From assembly GCF_036985595.1 (NCBI RefSeq), contig NZ_BTPU01000007.1, positions 4,727 through 68,726 of the forward strand: a DNA stretch of 64,000 nucleotides, given 5' to 3'. Shown piece after piece: positions 44,882 through 54,454 of the stretch. This DNA is from Vallitalea maricola. Lineage in GTDB: Bacteria; Bacillota; Clostridia; Lachnospirales; Vallitaleaceae. The number at the start of each line of letters is the position of its first letter. Position 1 is the stretch's first letter. Below the pieces are notes generated by a model. The model made no database searches, was not told where the DNA came from, and was given only the letters and a program-made list of their open reading frames with translations. The translations under genes were made by a program, and so were the position numbers.

Positions 44882-44910
44882 TTGACAAAACTCTTATCTT
44901 TTAATATACT
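44882..44910 (+). promoter_or_regulatory. Promoter of the methionyl-tRNA synthetase T-box transcript
   Basis: TTGACA (44882-44887) and TATACT (44905-44910) with a 17-base spacer, about 20 bases before the T-box leader. Confidence 0.8.
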
Positions 44911-44928
44911 TTTAGAAAATAAAGGCAA

Positions 44929-45196
44929 TGAAGAGAAGAGTAATTAAATTAGAAGCTTACAGAGAGTTCCCTTGTGCTGAGATGGAATAGTGGATATTTA
45001 ATGAACCAAGACTCTGAGCTGCATACGGATCTTATTAGTTGTTAGGATAGTAATAAGTGATGCTATGACGTTTGTTCACGTTACAGAACTAAAGTATAAT
45101 AAGTACTTGATGAGATTAGTATGGTGACATATTAATGAATTAGGGTGGTACCGCGAATAAATCGCCCCTACGAATATTTGTAGGAGGTGTTTTTTT
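44929..45196 (+). promoter_or_regulatory. T-box leader, probably methionine-specific
   Basis: A leader of about 270 bases with stem I landmarks (AGAGTA, ACAGAGAGTTCCC), the T-box core AGGGTGGTACCGCG (45142-45155) and a terminator CGCCCCTAC / GTAGGAGGTG with TTTTTTT (45163-45196). An ATG triplet at 45001-45003 lies where a specifier codon is expected and would fit tRNA-Met, agreeing with the gene downstream. The specifier assignment is less clear than for leuS because the usual GAA before the codon is absent. Confidence 0.88.
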
Positions 45197-45281
45197 ATGA
45201 GCTTTTTTCCATGAAATTAACTTGGAATAATCCTAAATAATAAGTATGAATACAATAAAAATTATTAGAAGGAGTTTGCTT

Positions 45282-47279
45282 ATGAAAGACAATAGAAGAC
45301 AAAGACCAAGACCAGAATTTCCTAAAAAAGCTGTTGTTACAGCAGGAATGCCTTATGGTAATAAAGAATTGCATTTTGGACATGTAGGAGGAGTATTTGT
45401 TCACGCTGATACTTATGCAAGATTTTTAAGAGATAGAATAGGTAAAGAAAATGTTATATTTGTATCAGGAACAGATTGTTACGGTTCTCCAATATTAGCT
45501 AGTTATAGACAACTTGTAGATGAAAATAAATTTGAAGGAACTATAGAAGATTATGTAAGACAAAATCATAACAAACAAAATGAAGTTTTAGAAAAGTATG
45601 AGATGAGTCTTAATTTATATGGAGCTTCTGGTTTGGACAAACCTGGAGAATTCCACAAAGAAGTTTCAGAAGAGATATTTAATAAATTATACGAAAATGG
45701 TTATTTAACCAAGTTATCCACACCACAATTCTATGATCCTGAACATAAAGTATTATTGAATGGTAGACAGGTAGTAGGTAAATGCCCTATAGAAGGATGT
45801 AATTCTGACAAAGCATATGCAGATGAATGTTCAATGGGTCATATGTACATGCCTAATGAATTAATAGATCCTAAAAGCATTCTATCAGGTAAAACACCAG
45901 AACTTAGAGATGTGACTAACTGGTATTTCAAATTAGATGAATATAATGATGTCTTGAAAGACAGAATCAAGAATCTAAAAGAGAATTCTAATTCTCGTAA
46001 ATATCTATTGAATACTATTGAAGAATTCTTGAAGCCACCAATTATATATGTTAAGAGGAAACAGCTAGAAGATGATTTAGCTGATATACAAAACAAATTA
46101 CCTAAGCATACAATAATTGATGAACCTAAAAAGCCTTCAATAACTTTTATATTTGAGAATTTGGAAGATAGAGATACAGCTAGAGATGTATTTGACAAGC
46201 TTGGAATAAGATTCAGAACTGGAAAAACATTAGTTCCTTTTAGATTATCAGGTAATATTGATTGGGGAATTAAAGTGCCTGAAAAAGAAGATTTAGAAAA
46301 TTTGACATTCTGGGTATGGCCAGAATCATTATGGGCACCAATTTCTTTTACTAAGACTTATTTAGATTCAATTGGTGAAAATCCAGAGAATTGGAAGGAT
46401 TGGTGGCAATCAAAAGATTCAAAAGTATATCAATTCATCGGTGAAGATAATATTTATTTTTACGGTATTGCTGAAATGGGTATGTTCTTAGCATTACTTG
46501 GCATTAATAAAGATAGTTCATTAGATTGGGAAAACATTAATCTACCTCATCTAATACCTAATAATCATGTGTTATTCATGGATAAAAAAGCAAGTAGTAG
46601 TAGTGATATCAAACCACCTATGGCAGAGGAATTATTAGACTATTATACGGCAGAGCAATTAAGAATGCATTTCTTAAGCCTTGGTTTAGCTAAGAAGAGT
46701 GTAAGTTTCACACCTCAGGTATTTATGAAAGAAGAAGACAGACAAGGACCGGATACTGTTTTAAAAGATGGTAACTTACTTACTAATGTATTCAATAGAC
46801 TTATTAGATCTTGTTTCTATACATCTCAAAAGTATTTTGATTCCAAAATCCCTATGGGAGAAGTAGATGAAAAAATATTGGAGGAATCTAAAGAGGCAAT
46901 ACTGAATTATGAAAGACATATGTATAATCATGATTTTCATAGGATTGTCTACGTACTTGACAGCTATATAAGAAAAATGAACAAGTACTGGGTTAATAAT
47001 ATGAAGAAAGCTGAAGCTGATGAAGATAATGAACTTAGAGAAAAAGTTTTAATAACAGCTTTTCATGGTGTGCGTACCGCTATTACATTGATACACCCAA
47101 TTGCTCCAGACAGTTGTAAAATGGTAAGGGAATATCTTAATGTTAATGAAAACATCTGGAATTGGGATTATATATTTGATAACATATATTCCTTTATTGA
47201 AGATTATGATAACCATAAGATTAAATATCTAGAACCTAGAATAGACTTTTTTGAAAAACATGAAAGTCAATATAAATAA
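45282..47279 (+). CDS. metG: Methionyl-tRNA synthetase-like class I ligase (divergent)
   Basis: A 665-residue class I synthetase closest to MetRS. HFGHVGG is the HIGH motif, followed by VSGTDCYGSPI, a zinc-knuckle-like insert (KCPIEGCNSDKAYADECSMGH) and FWVWPESLWAPISF. FIGEDNIYFYGIAEMGMF replaces the MetRS segment F.GKDI..FH. The KMSKS position reads KKASSSS, so the second catalytic Lys-Ser pattern is altered. An insert of about 100 residues (about 225-325) is unlike E. coli MetG, and the C-terminus lacks the tRNA-binding Trbp111 domain. ATG at 45282 follows AAGGAG. The T-box upstream supports a synthetase role for methionine. I recall similar class I ligases in Clostridia, but not their biochemistry. 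Confidence 0.82.
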   Translation: MKDNRRQRPRPEFPKKAVVTAGMPYGNKELHFGHVGGVFVHADTYARFLRDRIGKENVIFVSGTDCYGSPILASYRQLVDENKFEGTIEDYVRQNHNKQNEVLEKYEMSLNLYGASGLDKPGEFHKEVSEEIFNKLYENGYLTKLSTPQFYDPEHKVLLNGRQVVGKCPIEGCNSDKAYADECSMGHMYMPNELIDPKSILSGKTPELRDVTNWYFKLDEYNDVLKDRIKNLKENSNSRKYLLNTIEEFLKPPIIYVKRKQLEDDLADIQNKLPKHTIIDEPKKPSITFIFENLEDRDTARDVFDKLGIRFRTGKTLVPFRLSGNIDWGIKVPEKEDLENLTFWVWPESLWAPISFTKTYLDSIGENPENWKDWWQSKDSKVYQFIGEDNIYFYGIAEMGMFLALLGINKDSSLDWENINLPHLIPNNHVLFMDKKASSSSDIKPPMAEELLDYYTAEQLRMHFLSLGLAKKSVSFTPQVFMKEEDRQGPDTVLKDGNLLTNVFNRLIRSCFYTSQKYFDSKIPMGEVDEKILEESKEAILNYERHMYNHDFHRIVYVLDSYIRKMNKYWVNNMKKAEADEDNELREKVLITAFHGVRTAITLIHPIAPDSCKMVREYLNVNENIWNWDYIFDNIYSFIEDYDNHKIKYLEPRIDFFEKHESQYK

Positions 47280-47292
47280 TTAGTGCATACCT

Positions 47293-47341
47293 ATTGCAGA
47301 ATAAAGAAAGTACAACTAGATCTTTATTCTGCAATATTTTT
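47293..47341 (+). terminator. Intrinsic terminator after the metG-like gene
   Basis: Perfect 15-base stem ATTGCAGAATAAAGA (47293-47307) and its complement (47321-47335), followed by ATTTTTATTT. Confidence 0.9.
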
Positions 47342-47367
47342 ATTTACAGCTAGTTAAAAAAAGGGTA

Positions 47368-47537
47368 TTGACACAACTAAAAAAAAGGAGTAATATTATT
47401 CCATAATAAGTTCTGCCAATGATGGCAGAAAGGCAAGGTTTTTTTATTTTATATCTAATGCCAACGATGGCAGAAATAAAATTGTTTTTTGTCATGAAAC
47501 TGCCATCGTTGGCAAAAGTGACATATTAGTGTATAAT
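47368..47537 (+). promoter_or_regulatory. Two promoters and three LacI-type operators of the sugar ABC operon
   Basis: P1 is TTGACA (47368-47373), 17 bases, TAATAT (47391-47396). P2 is TTGGCA (47509-47514), 17 bases, TATAAT (47532-47537). Three palindromic sites share the pattern TGCCA-WCGW-TGGCA: TGCCAATGATGGCA at 47414, TGCCAACGATGGCA at 47459 and TGCCATCGTTGGCA at 47501. The third contains the -35 box of P2, and the first two lie just after the P1 start. The sites are 45 and 42 bases apart, about four helix turns each. A CG-centred palindrome is typical of LacI-family repressors, and one is encoded at 53374. Confidence 0.75.
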
Positions 47538-47629
47538 TATAGACAGGAGGTGCGTATAACAATAGCTGCATGTAAGTGATTGACTTATCTAGAAGATGTA
47601 CTACAAATTATATTAAGGAGAAATTAAAA

Positions 47630-48901
47630 ATGAAAAGAAAAATAATAAGTGTGCTTTTAATAATGTGTTTAGTTGTTATATCAGCAGGATGCAAGGCTGA
47701 GAAAAATGATGAAAAAAAAGAGGTAACTTTAAACTATTATTCTCATGTTGATGAAAATGGAACACTTACCAATATTATAAATAGATTTCACGAAGAAAAT
47801 CCTAATATCAAGGTTAATGTTGTTGAATTACCAGCGGATACTAATAAAAAGTTACAGATGATTAGTACAGCATTACAGGCAGAAGATGATTCATTGGATA
47901 TGTTTGATGCAGATGTGACATGGCCTCCAATTTTTGCTTCAGCTGGCTGGGTAACAGATTTAACTGACGAATTGACACAAGATGAAAAAGATAAATATCT
48001 ACCTGGTGCAATAAATGCAAATATATATAAGGATAAATTATGGGGACTACCTTACAGAATTGATGCAGGTATGCTTTATTACAGAAAAGACTTATTGGAA
48101 AAATATAATAAGCCTGTTCCAGAAACTTGGGAAGAGTTAGTTGAAACAGCTACATATATAATGGAAAAAGAACCAGAAATGAAAGGTTTAGCAGGGTCAT
48201 GGAAACAATATGAAGGTTTGACATGTAATTTAATGGAATATGTTTGGAGTTATGGTGGGGATGTTTTCGACGAAAACGGAAAAGTGATCTACAATTCCCC
48301 TGAAACTGTTAAAGCTACAAAGATGATGGTTGATATGATTAATACTTCAAAAATCACTCCAGAAGGAATTATCAACTTTGGTAGCGGTGATGCTAGAGCT
48401 CCATTTTTTGCTGGAAAATTAATTTTTCTAAGAGACTGGCCAAGTGGATGGAACAAATCACAAGATGCAGATAAATCACAAGTAGTTGGAAAAGTTGGGA
48501 TAGCACAATTACCAAAAGCAGATAAAGATGGTAACAGTTATTCTACTCTTGGTGGATGGCAGATCATGGTATCAAAATTTTCAAAGAACCAAGAAGAGGC
48601 AATAAAATTTGCTAAATTCATGGCTGGTGAAGAAGCTGAGAAAATGGAAGCTCTTGGACTAAGTCATTTACCATCTATCAAGTCATTATATGAGGATAAA
48701 GAGATTCTTGAAAAAATGCCTTTTGTTGAGAATATGTTACCAGTATTCATGAATGCTAATCCAAGACCAAAATCACCATATTATTCAGAAATATCCAATG
48801 TACTTCAATTACAGACACAATTGGCTTTTGTAGGCGAGAAAACAGCTGAGGATGCAGTTAAAGATGCTGATAATGAAATTAAGAAGATTATCGGACAATA
48901 G
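47630..48901 (+). CDS. Sugar ABC transporter substrate-binding lipoprotein
   Basis: A 423-residue extracellular solute-binding protein of the carbohydrate (CUT1, MalE-like) family. The signal peptide ends in the lipobox ISAGC with C21. The body has the usual signature FDADVTWPPIFASAGWV and a C-terminal LGGWQIMVSKFSKNQEEA segment. It captures a sugar or oligosaccharide outside and hands it to the two permeases downstream. The ATG at 47630 follows AAGGAGAAA; a GTG at 47576 would spoil the signal peptide. No ATPase gene is present in the cluster, so a shared MsmK-type ATPase from elsewhere is expected. Confidence 0.93.
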   Translation: MKRKIISVLLIMCLVVISAGCKAEKNDEKKEVTLNYYSHVDENGTLTNIINRFHEENPNIKVNVVELPADTNKKLQMISTALQAEDDSLDMFDADVTWPPIFASAGWVTDLTDELTQDEKDKYLPGAINANIYKDKLWGLPYRIDAGMLYYRKDLLEKYNKPVPETWEELVETATYIMEKEPEMKGLAGSWKQYEGLTCNLMEYVWSYGGDVFDENGKVIYNSPETVKATKMMVDMINTSKITPEGIINFGSGDARAPFFAGKLIFLRDWPSGWNKSQDADKSQVVGKVGIAQLPKADKDGNSYSTLGGWQIMVSKFSKNQEEAIKFAKFMAGEEAEKMEALGLSHLPSIKSLYEDKEILEKMPFVENMLPVFMNANPRPKSPYYSEISNVLQLQTQLAFVGEKTAEDAVKDADNEIKKIIGQ

Positions 48902-48943
48902 TAAATTGAGTAGAATTTAGTGACATGAAAGTATAGGTTAGAG

Positions 48944-48978
48944 AGAACGTTGGATAGAATATTTTCTATCGACGTTCT
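48944..48978 (+). other. Intercistronic hairpin between binding protein and permeases
   Basis: AGAACGT-TG-GATAGA / TCTATC-G-ACGTTCT arms with a small internal loop, 45 bases after the binding-protein stop and without a clean T-run. Such hairpins often stabilise the upstream mRNA so the binding protein is made in excess. Confidence 0.6.
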
Positions 48979-49086
48979 AATCTTTATGAAATAAAAAACC
49001 CACTTGTAATAAACACATACAATATGTGATGGAAGTACAGAAATATTAATATTACTAGAATGAATAAAAATTAGGAGTGACCGAAT

Positions 49087-49971
49087 ATGCAAAAACAGAA
49101 GGCTAAAATGGGTTATATATTCATAATACCTTCAATTGTATTAGTATTGGTTTTTATAGTATATCCTGTTATTAATACAATTAACATGAGTCTTTATGAT
49201 CTTCGTATTCAGACTTTAGCAGAGGGCAAGAAGTTTGTTGGGTTTGATAACTATATCAAATTATTCAGTGATAAGACTTTTATAGAGAGTTTGAAATTTA
49301 CATTGATTTTTACAGTTATTGCTGTAACCTTGGAAACTTTGATAGGTATGATTTTTGCCTTAATCATGAATAAAGCAATTCCAGGACAAGGTATAATTAG
49401 AACTGCTGTACTAGTGCCTTGGGCTATACCTACTATAGTTTCAGGTTTGATGTGGCAGTTCATGTATAGTGATCAATATGGAATCATCAATCTTATACTA
49501 AGTAAACTTCATCTTATTCAAGATTATATACCTTGGCTTATTGAGAAAAATACAGCCATAATAGCAGTTATTATTGCGGATGTATGGAAAACTACACCTT
49601 ACATGTCACTGCTTATTCTATCAGGTCTTCAAACAGTTCCTGAAAGTCTATATGAAGCAGCTTCACTTGATGGAGCTAACAAGGTACAGAGATTTTTTAG
49701 AATTACACTGCCAATAATTAAACCAGTTGTTGTTGTAGCTATATTATTTAGAGTGCTTGCTACATTCCGTATATATGATTTGGTAGTGGCACTAACAAGT
49801 GGTGGACCAGCTGACGGAACTCAAAGTTTATCTCTATATACAATCAAGACTTATTTCAATTTTGGTAATCTTGGATATGGTGCAACATTAGCCGTAGTAA
49901 CCTTTATAATTTCCCTATTGATAAGCTTTTTGTTTATGGATGCGTTGAAGACCAAGATGGAGAAGGTGTAA
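49087..49971 (+). CDS. Sugar ABC transporter permease, MalF type
   Basis: A 294-residue membrane protein with six helices and the ATPase-docking EAA loop YEAASLDGANKVQRFFRITL. The LVPWAIPTIVSGLMWQF helix is typical of CUT1 permeases. It pairs with the next gene, whose ATG overlaps its stop codon by one base. TTAGGAGTGA lies upstream. Confidence 0.93.
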   Translation: MQKQKAKMGYIFIIPSIVLVLVFIVYPVINTINMSLYDLRIQTLAEGKKFVGFDNYIKLFSDKTFIESLKFTLIFTVIAVTLETLIGMIFALIMNKAIPGQGIIRTAVLVPWAIPTIVSGLMWQFMYSDQYGIINLILSKLHLIQDYIPWLIEKNTAIIAVIIADVWKTTPYMSLLILSGLQTVPESLYEAASLDGANKVQRFFRITLPIIKPVVVVAILFRVLATFRIYDLVVALTSGGPADGTQSLSLYTIKTYFNFGNLGYGATLAVVTFIISLLISFLFMDALKTKMEKV

Positions 49972-50828
49972 TGATGAAAAAAAATACTAAATCAATAAAA
50001 CTAAAAAAATATATTAAAGGAGTTTTGTTTGCCTTATTTTTCATATTTTTTGTTGGTGGAATCATATTCCCATTTATATGGCAATTTTTAAATTCGTTTA
50101 AGAATCAGAAAGATCTATTCAGCATTCCTCCCACATTTTGGCCATCAGAATGGACATTGCAGAATTACATAGATGTCTTTGAAAGACAACCTTTTTTGCT
50201 ATATTTGAAAAACAGTACAGTTATTTCATTGGTAAGTACAGCACTGTCAGTGTCAATAGGATGCTTAGCAAGCTATGCTGTTTCAAGAACTGATATAAAA
50301 GGGAAAAAGGTATTCATGTTAGTGCTGCTGAGCATAACTTTACTACCACCAATAACAATTATTAATCCTATATATAAAATGATGAAGAATCTTAGATTGC
50401 TTAACACATATTGGGGATTGGCATTAGCTATCACAACCACACAATTGCCAATGGCAGTATGGTTCTTATCAACATTTTTTAAATCAGTACCTAATACTTT
50501 AGAAGAAAGTGCAATGATTGATGGAGCATCTATTTTTAAATGTTTTTATAAAATTATCATGCCTCTTGTTGCACCGGGATTATTTACTGTAAGCATACTT
50601 GTATTCATAACTGCATGGAATCAATATCTGTTTGCACAAGTATTGAATCCATTAAAGATTAGACGTACGGTTACAGTAGGAATCACTCTTTATCAAACGG
50701 ATTATACTGTTCCTTGGGGAACCATGTGTGCAGCTTCTATTGTAATAACAGTTCCACTGATAATTGTTGTTCTATTACTCCAAAGAAAAATAATATCAGG
50801 TATACTTGATGGAGGAGTAAAAGAATGA
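49971..50828 (+). CDS. Sugar ABC transporter permease, MalG type
   Basis: A 285-residue permease with six helices and the EAA loop EESAMIDGASIFKCFYKIIM. SFKNQKDLFSIPPTFWPSEW near residue 50 is the usual MalG-type periplasmic loop. It overlaps the genes on both sides, so the operon is tightly coupled. AGAAGGTG lies upstream of the start. Confidence 0.93.
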   Translation: MMKKNTKSIKLKKYIKGVLFALFFIFFVGGIIFPFIWQFLNSFKNQKDLFSIPPTFWPSEWTLQNYIDVFERQPFLLYLKNSTVISLVSTALSVSIGCLASYAVSRTDIKGKKVFMLVLLSITLLPPITIINPIYKMMKNLRLLNTYWGLALAITTTQLPMAVWFLSTFFKSVPNTLEESAMIDGASIFKCFYKIIMPLVAPGLFTVSILVFITAWNQYLFAQVLNPLKIRRTVTVGITLYQTDYTVPWGTMCAASIVITVPLIIVVLLLQRKIISGILDGGVKE

Positions 50829-53341
50829 TGATTTATAAACAAAATTATGTTGCAGGAGCCTATAAGAGGAAATTAACAAAAGGCTATTTTCAATATTTAA
50901 GGTACAATTATGGTTCTGTCAAAATAGATAAGGCAAAAGGTAATGAAGTAATAATTGATTATGCTTTGGATATGGCATATAGTAAAAACAAAGTGGATGA
51001 ATACCGTTACCAACATTATTATAATAAGCTGAAAGATTATTTTATGGATTTTACTCTTTTGGAAGATTATACAGATGAAGAGATATATGGTGATATACAT
51101 AATATTAGACAAGAAATATTTGATAAAGATATGAAAGATATTTATGGTAGCTATAGTCTTAATGAAGAGTATATTTCAACTAATAAATTAGTAAATTTGA
51201 ATTTTGATGATGCCATTATGAATTTAATTTATAGCGGTATACCCAACAAAATAAGATACAATACTAGTGTAATCAATCAGTTGGAACTGTTGAAAACTAA
51301 GATGATTATTGCAGAAGAACTTATATTTTTAGCAGGTAACAATAGACAATTATTAAGTCTTTTGCAGTTAATCGTCAACAATGAGTTATTAGAGTTTAGA
51401 GATAAAAAAATAGTTATCTATGTTAAAAAAAGTAGTATTCATGATGAAGCAACCATTGATGATTATAATCATATTATGGGTAATCAATCTATGATAGGAT
51501 CTAATGACTCAATTAAAAAGAATACACAAATAAAAATATATGACAATACTTCTGTAGGAATGGATTTCAGTAAACTGGAGAAAGAAGATGCCATATTATT
51601 TGGTAAAGCCTCCAGCAATAAAACACTTGTTATAGGTCTAGGTGAGAAACATATATTTTCATTGAAAAATGTTTCTTTTGATTACTTTATATTGTCTACT
51701 GTTCAAAATGTAGTAGTTTCAAGATATACTAACATTTATAGAAACGGTAGCAGTAATATTCCATATATAATAGGTTATGTCATAAAAGAGTTTGATTGTG
51801 ATTATGACTTTACCGGTAATGAAAGAATAACTATGAGCTTATTTCATTTTAATTATTTACTTAATGAATATGGCATAAATAGATGTAGAGAGTTATTTAA
51901 GTGGGGTGAGGATATTAATAACTTGCTGCCCATTAAATATATGAATTTTTATTCAACAAGTATGAAGAGGGATGATTTTCCTGAGTTTCTAATAGATAAA
52001 CAGCAAAGTGAAGTAGATTATAAAGTTGCAGAAAGAGAAATCTTATATGAATTTATCAATAATCATTTTAACGGCAAATATATCTCATGTTATTATAATG
52101 CAGATAGTATAGAAAAGACAACAGATGATGTTTACAATCATGAACACAATAAAAATGTACTTGTAACAGGATTGTTATTTGATGATAACGTTTCATTAAA
52201 ACCTGTAGAAGCAGAAAAATTAAATAAAAGTTTGATTTCACCTAGGGAGTATTTTAAGAATGATATAGAAGTAGATATAAGATATTGTTGTAATTTTTTA
52301 TATTTTGCCACTGATAACATTGTTGAAGCTTATAATTTTACAAGAAAAGAACTTCCAAATGAAAAGATTAATGTAGGTAAGATTTTCCTTGGATACAAGT
52401 ATGTAAATGAAGATACTAACAGAGAAGAATTTTTTCCATTATATAATAAAGCATTTATAGGTTGTACCAAGTCCGGCCAAGTAATTTTCGGTAGAAGAAA
52501 TTTACAAGGTGGTAAGATAATAATCAACAATGAAGAAATTACATGGGATAGAGATAATGTAAATAGTGACAATGGAAATGTCAATATAATTACACCATAT
52601 ATTGATAACCAGAATTTTAGCCAGAATAACGAAGATTATAGAAATTTTTCCTATTTATATGGTAAAAAGAGGTTAAATATTGTTATAATAAATAATAAAA
52701 TAGTTTGTGTAAGATATGGAGAAGTATCTATACCTAGTATAGGAGTTGTTCTGTCAGTTGCGGGTGATTATATAAAAAGGTTAGTTGATGCACTTGGATT
52801 GACTGGTATTAATGATGATTATTATAAAATTACTAAACCTTATAAATTGAATGTATATCTTGAAAAGCCTGAGGATATGACCCAAGGGCAATGGGATGAT
52901 ATTAGTTGGGTTTATGGTGGAGCTACACTGCTAGTTGAAAATGGTAAGAATTTGGTTTCTAATAAAGAAGCGCAAACTGAATCATTCAAAAGGGAAGGAT
53001 GGTTTCATCCTCTTTCAATGCAGACCCAAGAGACTCAAGTACAAGATTGGGTTAGAGGTCCTAGAACAGTTGTGGGTCTAACTAGAACTAATAAATTTTT
53101 TGTGTTTGTTTTTTCTGGAAGAACAAAAGAAAGTTGTGGAGCTAATTTTAATGAAATAATCAGTATTCTAGAAAAAGAAGTAGGAGCAGTTGATTGGGTA
53201 ATGAATCTAGACGGAGGAGCTTCTAGCTGTCTAAGTATGATTTATAAGAATCAACTACTTGAACTAAGTTATCCATGTACATCAGATCTTTCGTCAGCAG
53301 GAATGATCAGACCAATAAATTCTATGTTAATCATGAAATAG
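50825..53341 (+). CDS. Large protein with C-terminal phosphodiester glycosidase (NAGPA) domain
   Basis: An 838-residue protein without signal peptide or membrane segment, starting at the ATGA overlap with the MalG-type gene. Residues about 620-838 match the NAGPA/phosphodiester-alpha-GlcNAcase fold: VVGLTRTNKFFVFVFSGR, VDWVMNLDGGASSCL (D796) and the terminal MIRPINSMLIM. This fold hydrolyses sugar-phosphodiester bonds. The first ~600 residues are a region I do not recognise, rich in Tyr, Asn and beta strands, with internal HNIRQEI- and YNHEHN-type segments. It is coupled to a sugar importer, so it probably acts in the cytoplasm on an imported phosphodiester-linked glycan; this is inference. 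Confidence 0.78.
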   Translation: MMIYKQNYVAGAYKRKLTKGYFQYLRYNYGSVKIDKAKGNEVIIDYALDMAYSKNKVDEYRYQHYYNKLKDYFMDFTLLEDYTDEEIYGDIHNIRQEIFDKDMKDIYGSYSLNEEYISTNKLVNLNFDDAIMNLIYSGIPNKIRYNTSVINQLELLKTKMIIAEELIFLAGNNRQLLSLLQLIVNNELLEFRDKKIVIYVKKSSIHDEATIDDYNHIMGNQSMIGSNDSIKKNTQIKIYDNTSVGMDFSKLEKEDAILFGKASSNKTLVIGLGEKHIFSLKNVSFDYFILSTVQNVVVSRYTNIYRNGSSNIPYIIGYVIKEFDCDYDFTGNERITMSLFHFNYLLNEYGINRCRELFKWGEDINNLLPIKYMNFYSTSMKRDDFPEFLIDKQQSEVDYKVAEREILYEFINNHFNGKYISCYYNADSIEKTTDDVYNHEHNKNVLVTGLLFDDNVSLKPVEAEKLNKSLISPREYFKNDIEVDIRYCCNFLYFATDNIVEAYNFTRKELPNEKINVGKIFLGYKYVNEDTNREEFFPLYNKAFIGCTKSGQVIFGRRNLQGGKIIINNEEITWDRDNVNSDNGNVNIITPYIDNQNFSQNNEDYRNFSYLYGKKRLNIVIINNKIVCVRYGEVSIPSIGVVLSVAGDYIKRLVDALGLTGINDDYYKITKPYKLNVYLEKPEDMTQGQWDDISWVYGGATLLVENGKNLVSNKEAQTESFKREGWFHPLSMQTQETQVQDWVRGPRTVVGLTRTNKFFVFVFSGRTKESCGANFNEIISILEKEVGAVDWVMNLDGGASSCLSMIYKNQLLELSYPCTSDLSSAGMIRPINSMLIMK

Positions 53342-53373
53342 AATAATTTTTTCCAATAGAAAGAAGGGAAGAA

Positions 53374-54411
53374 ATGGGAAAAAACAATTTAACCATTAAG
53401 GATATAGCTAAGAGGACGGGTTTTTCTGTTAGAACTGTATCAAGAGTTATCAACAACGGACAATACGTAAAAGAGGAAACAAGAAAAATTATTAATGATG
53501 TCATCAAAGAAACTGGTTTTGAAACAAATATATATGCAAAGAGTCTTAGAAAGAAGACAGCAAAGAATATTATACTTGTTATTGAGAAACAACAAGACCT
53601 ATATCCAGGACAATGGTATTCAAATATGTTCCAGAACATTATTAATCAAGCTTCTGCTTATGAATATAATGTTTTCATGTTTCAATTCAATATGGATGAT
53701 GAAGAAGAAAATAAAAAGAATATACATCTTCTAAAATCAGGTTTTGTTGATGGTGCTATAATCCTTAATATTCAAAAAGATGATAATAAGATAAGATTAT
53801 TTCAGGAATTAGGTATTCCCTATGTAACTATAGGAAAGAATTATAACTATCCTGAAAATCCATTTGTTGAAATTGATAACTATAAAGCATCATATCTTGT
53901 TACAGAATATCTTATTAGAAGTGGTTGTAAATCCATCCTTTTTTTCCTTGGTAGTAATAGGTATATTTCTAATGAGGAAAGAAGAGGAGGATTCTATACA
54001 GCTGTTCTGGATAATAAATTACAAAAGCAGGATTTTATTATATATGAAGGAATCAAGTCATATAAAGAAGCATATACAGCTTGTAATCAAATAATTGAAG
54101 AGGGTCAATTGCCAGATGCAATATTTGTGTCTGGAGATGAAAAAGCTTTTGGTGTACTAAAATCTCTTAACGAAAAGGGGATATCCATTCCAGAAGATAT
54201 ACAGGTTGTTGGATTTGATAACATACCCATTTCAGAATACACTGTTCCATCTTTGACAACAGTTGAACAGAATGCCAAGGATATTTCCTATAAGGCAATA
54301 GAGATATTGATAGGTATGATAAATGAAGAAGATAATTATAATGGTGAAACAAAAATTATATTTGACCCCAAAATAATATATCGCCATACTACTAGAAAAA
54401 TTGAGGAATAA
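53374..54411 (+). CDS. LacI-family transcriptional regulator
   Basis: A 345-residue regulator. Residues 5-55 hold the LacI HTH and hinge helix (IKDIAKRTGFSVRTVSRVIN, then the hinge YAKSLRKKTAK). Residues about 65-340 form the periplasmic-binding-protein-like effector domain, with GFDNIPISEYTVPSLTTV near the end. It is probably the repressor of the cluster and likely binds the three TGCCA-WCGW-TGGCA palindromes at 47414-47514. The inducer is presumably the transported sugar or its breakdown product. AAGAAGGGAAG precedes the ATG, 32 bases after the preceding stop. Confidence 0.93.
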   Translation: MGKNNLTIKDIAKRTGFSVRTVSRVINNGQYVKEETRKIINDVIKETGFETNIYAKSLRKKTAKNIILVIEKQQDLYPGQWYSNMFQNIINQASAYEYNVFMFQFNMDDEEENKKNIHLLKSGFVDGAIILNIQKDDNKIRLFQELGIPYVTIGKNYNYPENPFVEIDNYKASYLVTEYLIRSGCKSILFFLGSNRYISNEERRGGFYTAVLDNKLQKQDFIIYEGIKSYKEAYTACNQIIEEGQLPDAIFVSGDEKAFGVLKSLNEKGISIPEDIQVVGFDNIPISEYTVPSLTTVEQNAKDISYKAIEILIGMINEEDNYNGETKIIFDPKIIYRHTTRKIEE

Positions 54412-54454
54412 CCTCATATAGCATACATTTTTACAGGAAAGGAATTAATGAAAT

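Noticed and set aside
47413..47490. Reading the TGCCA palindromes as transcription terminators
   Set aside because: Stems are only five to six base pairs, and the T-runs start about ten bases later; the repeated CG-centred pattern fits operators better.
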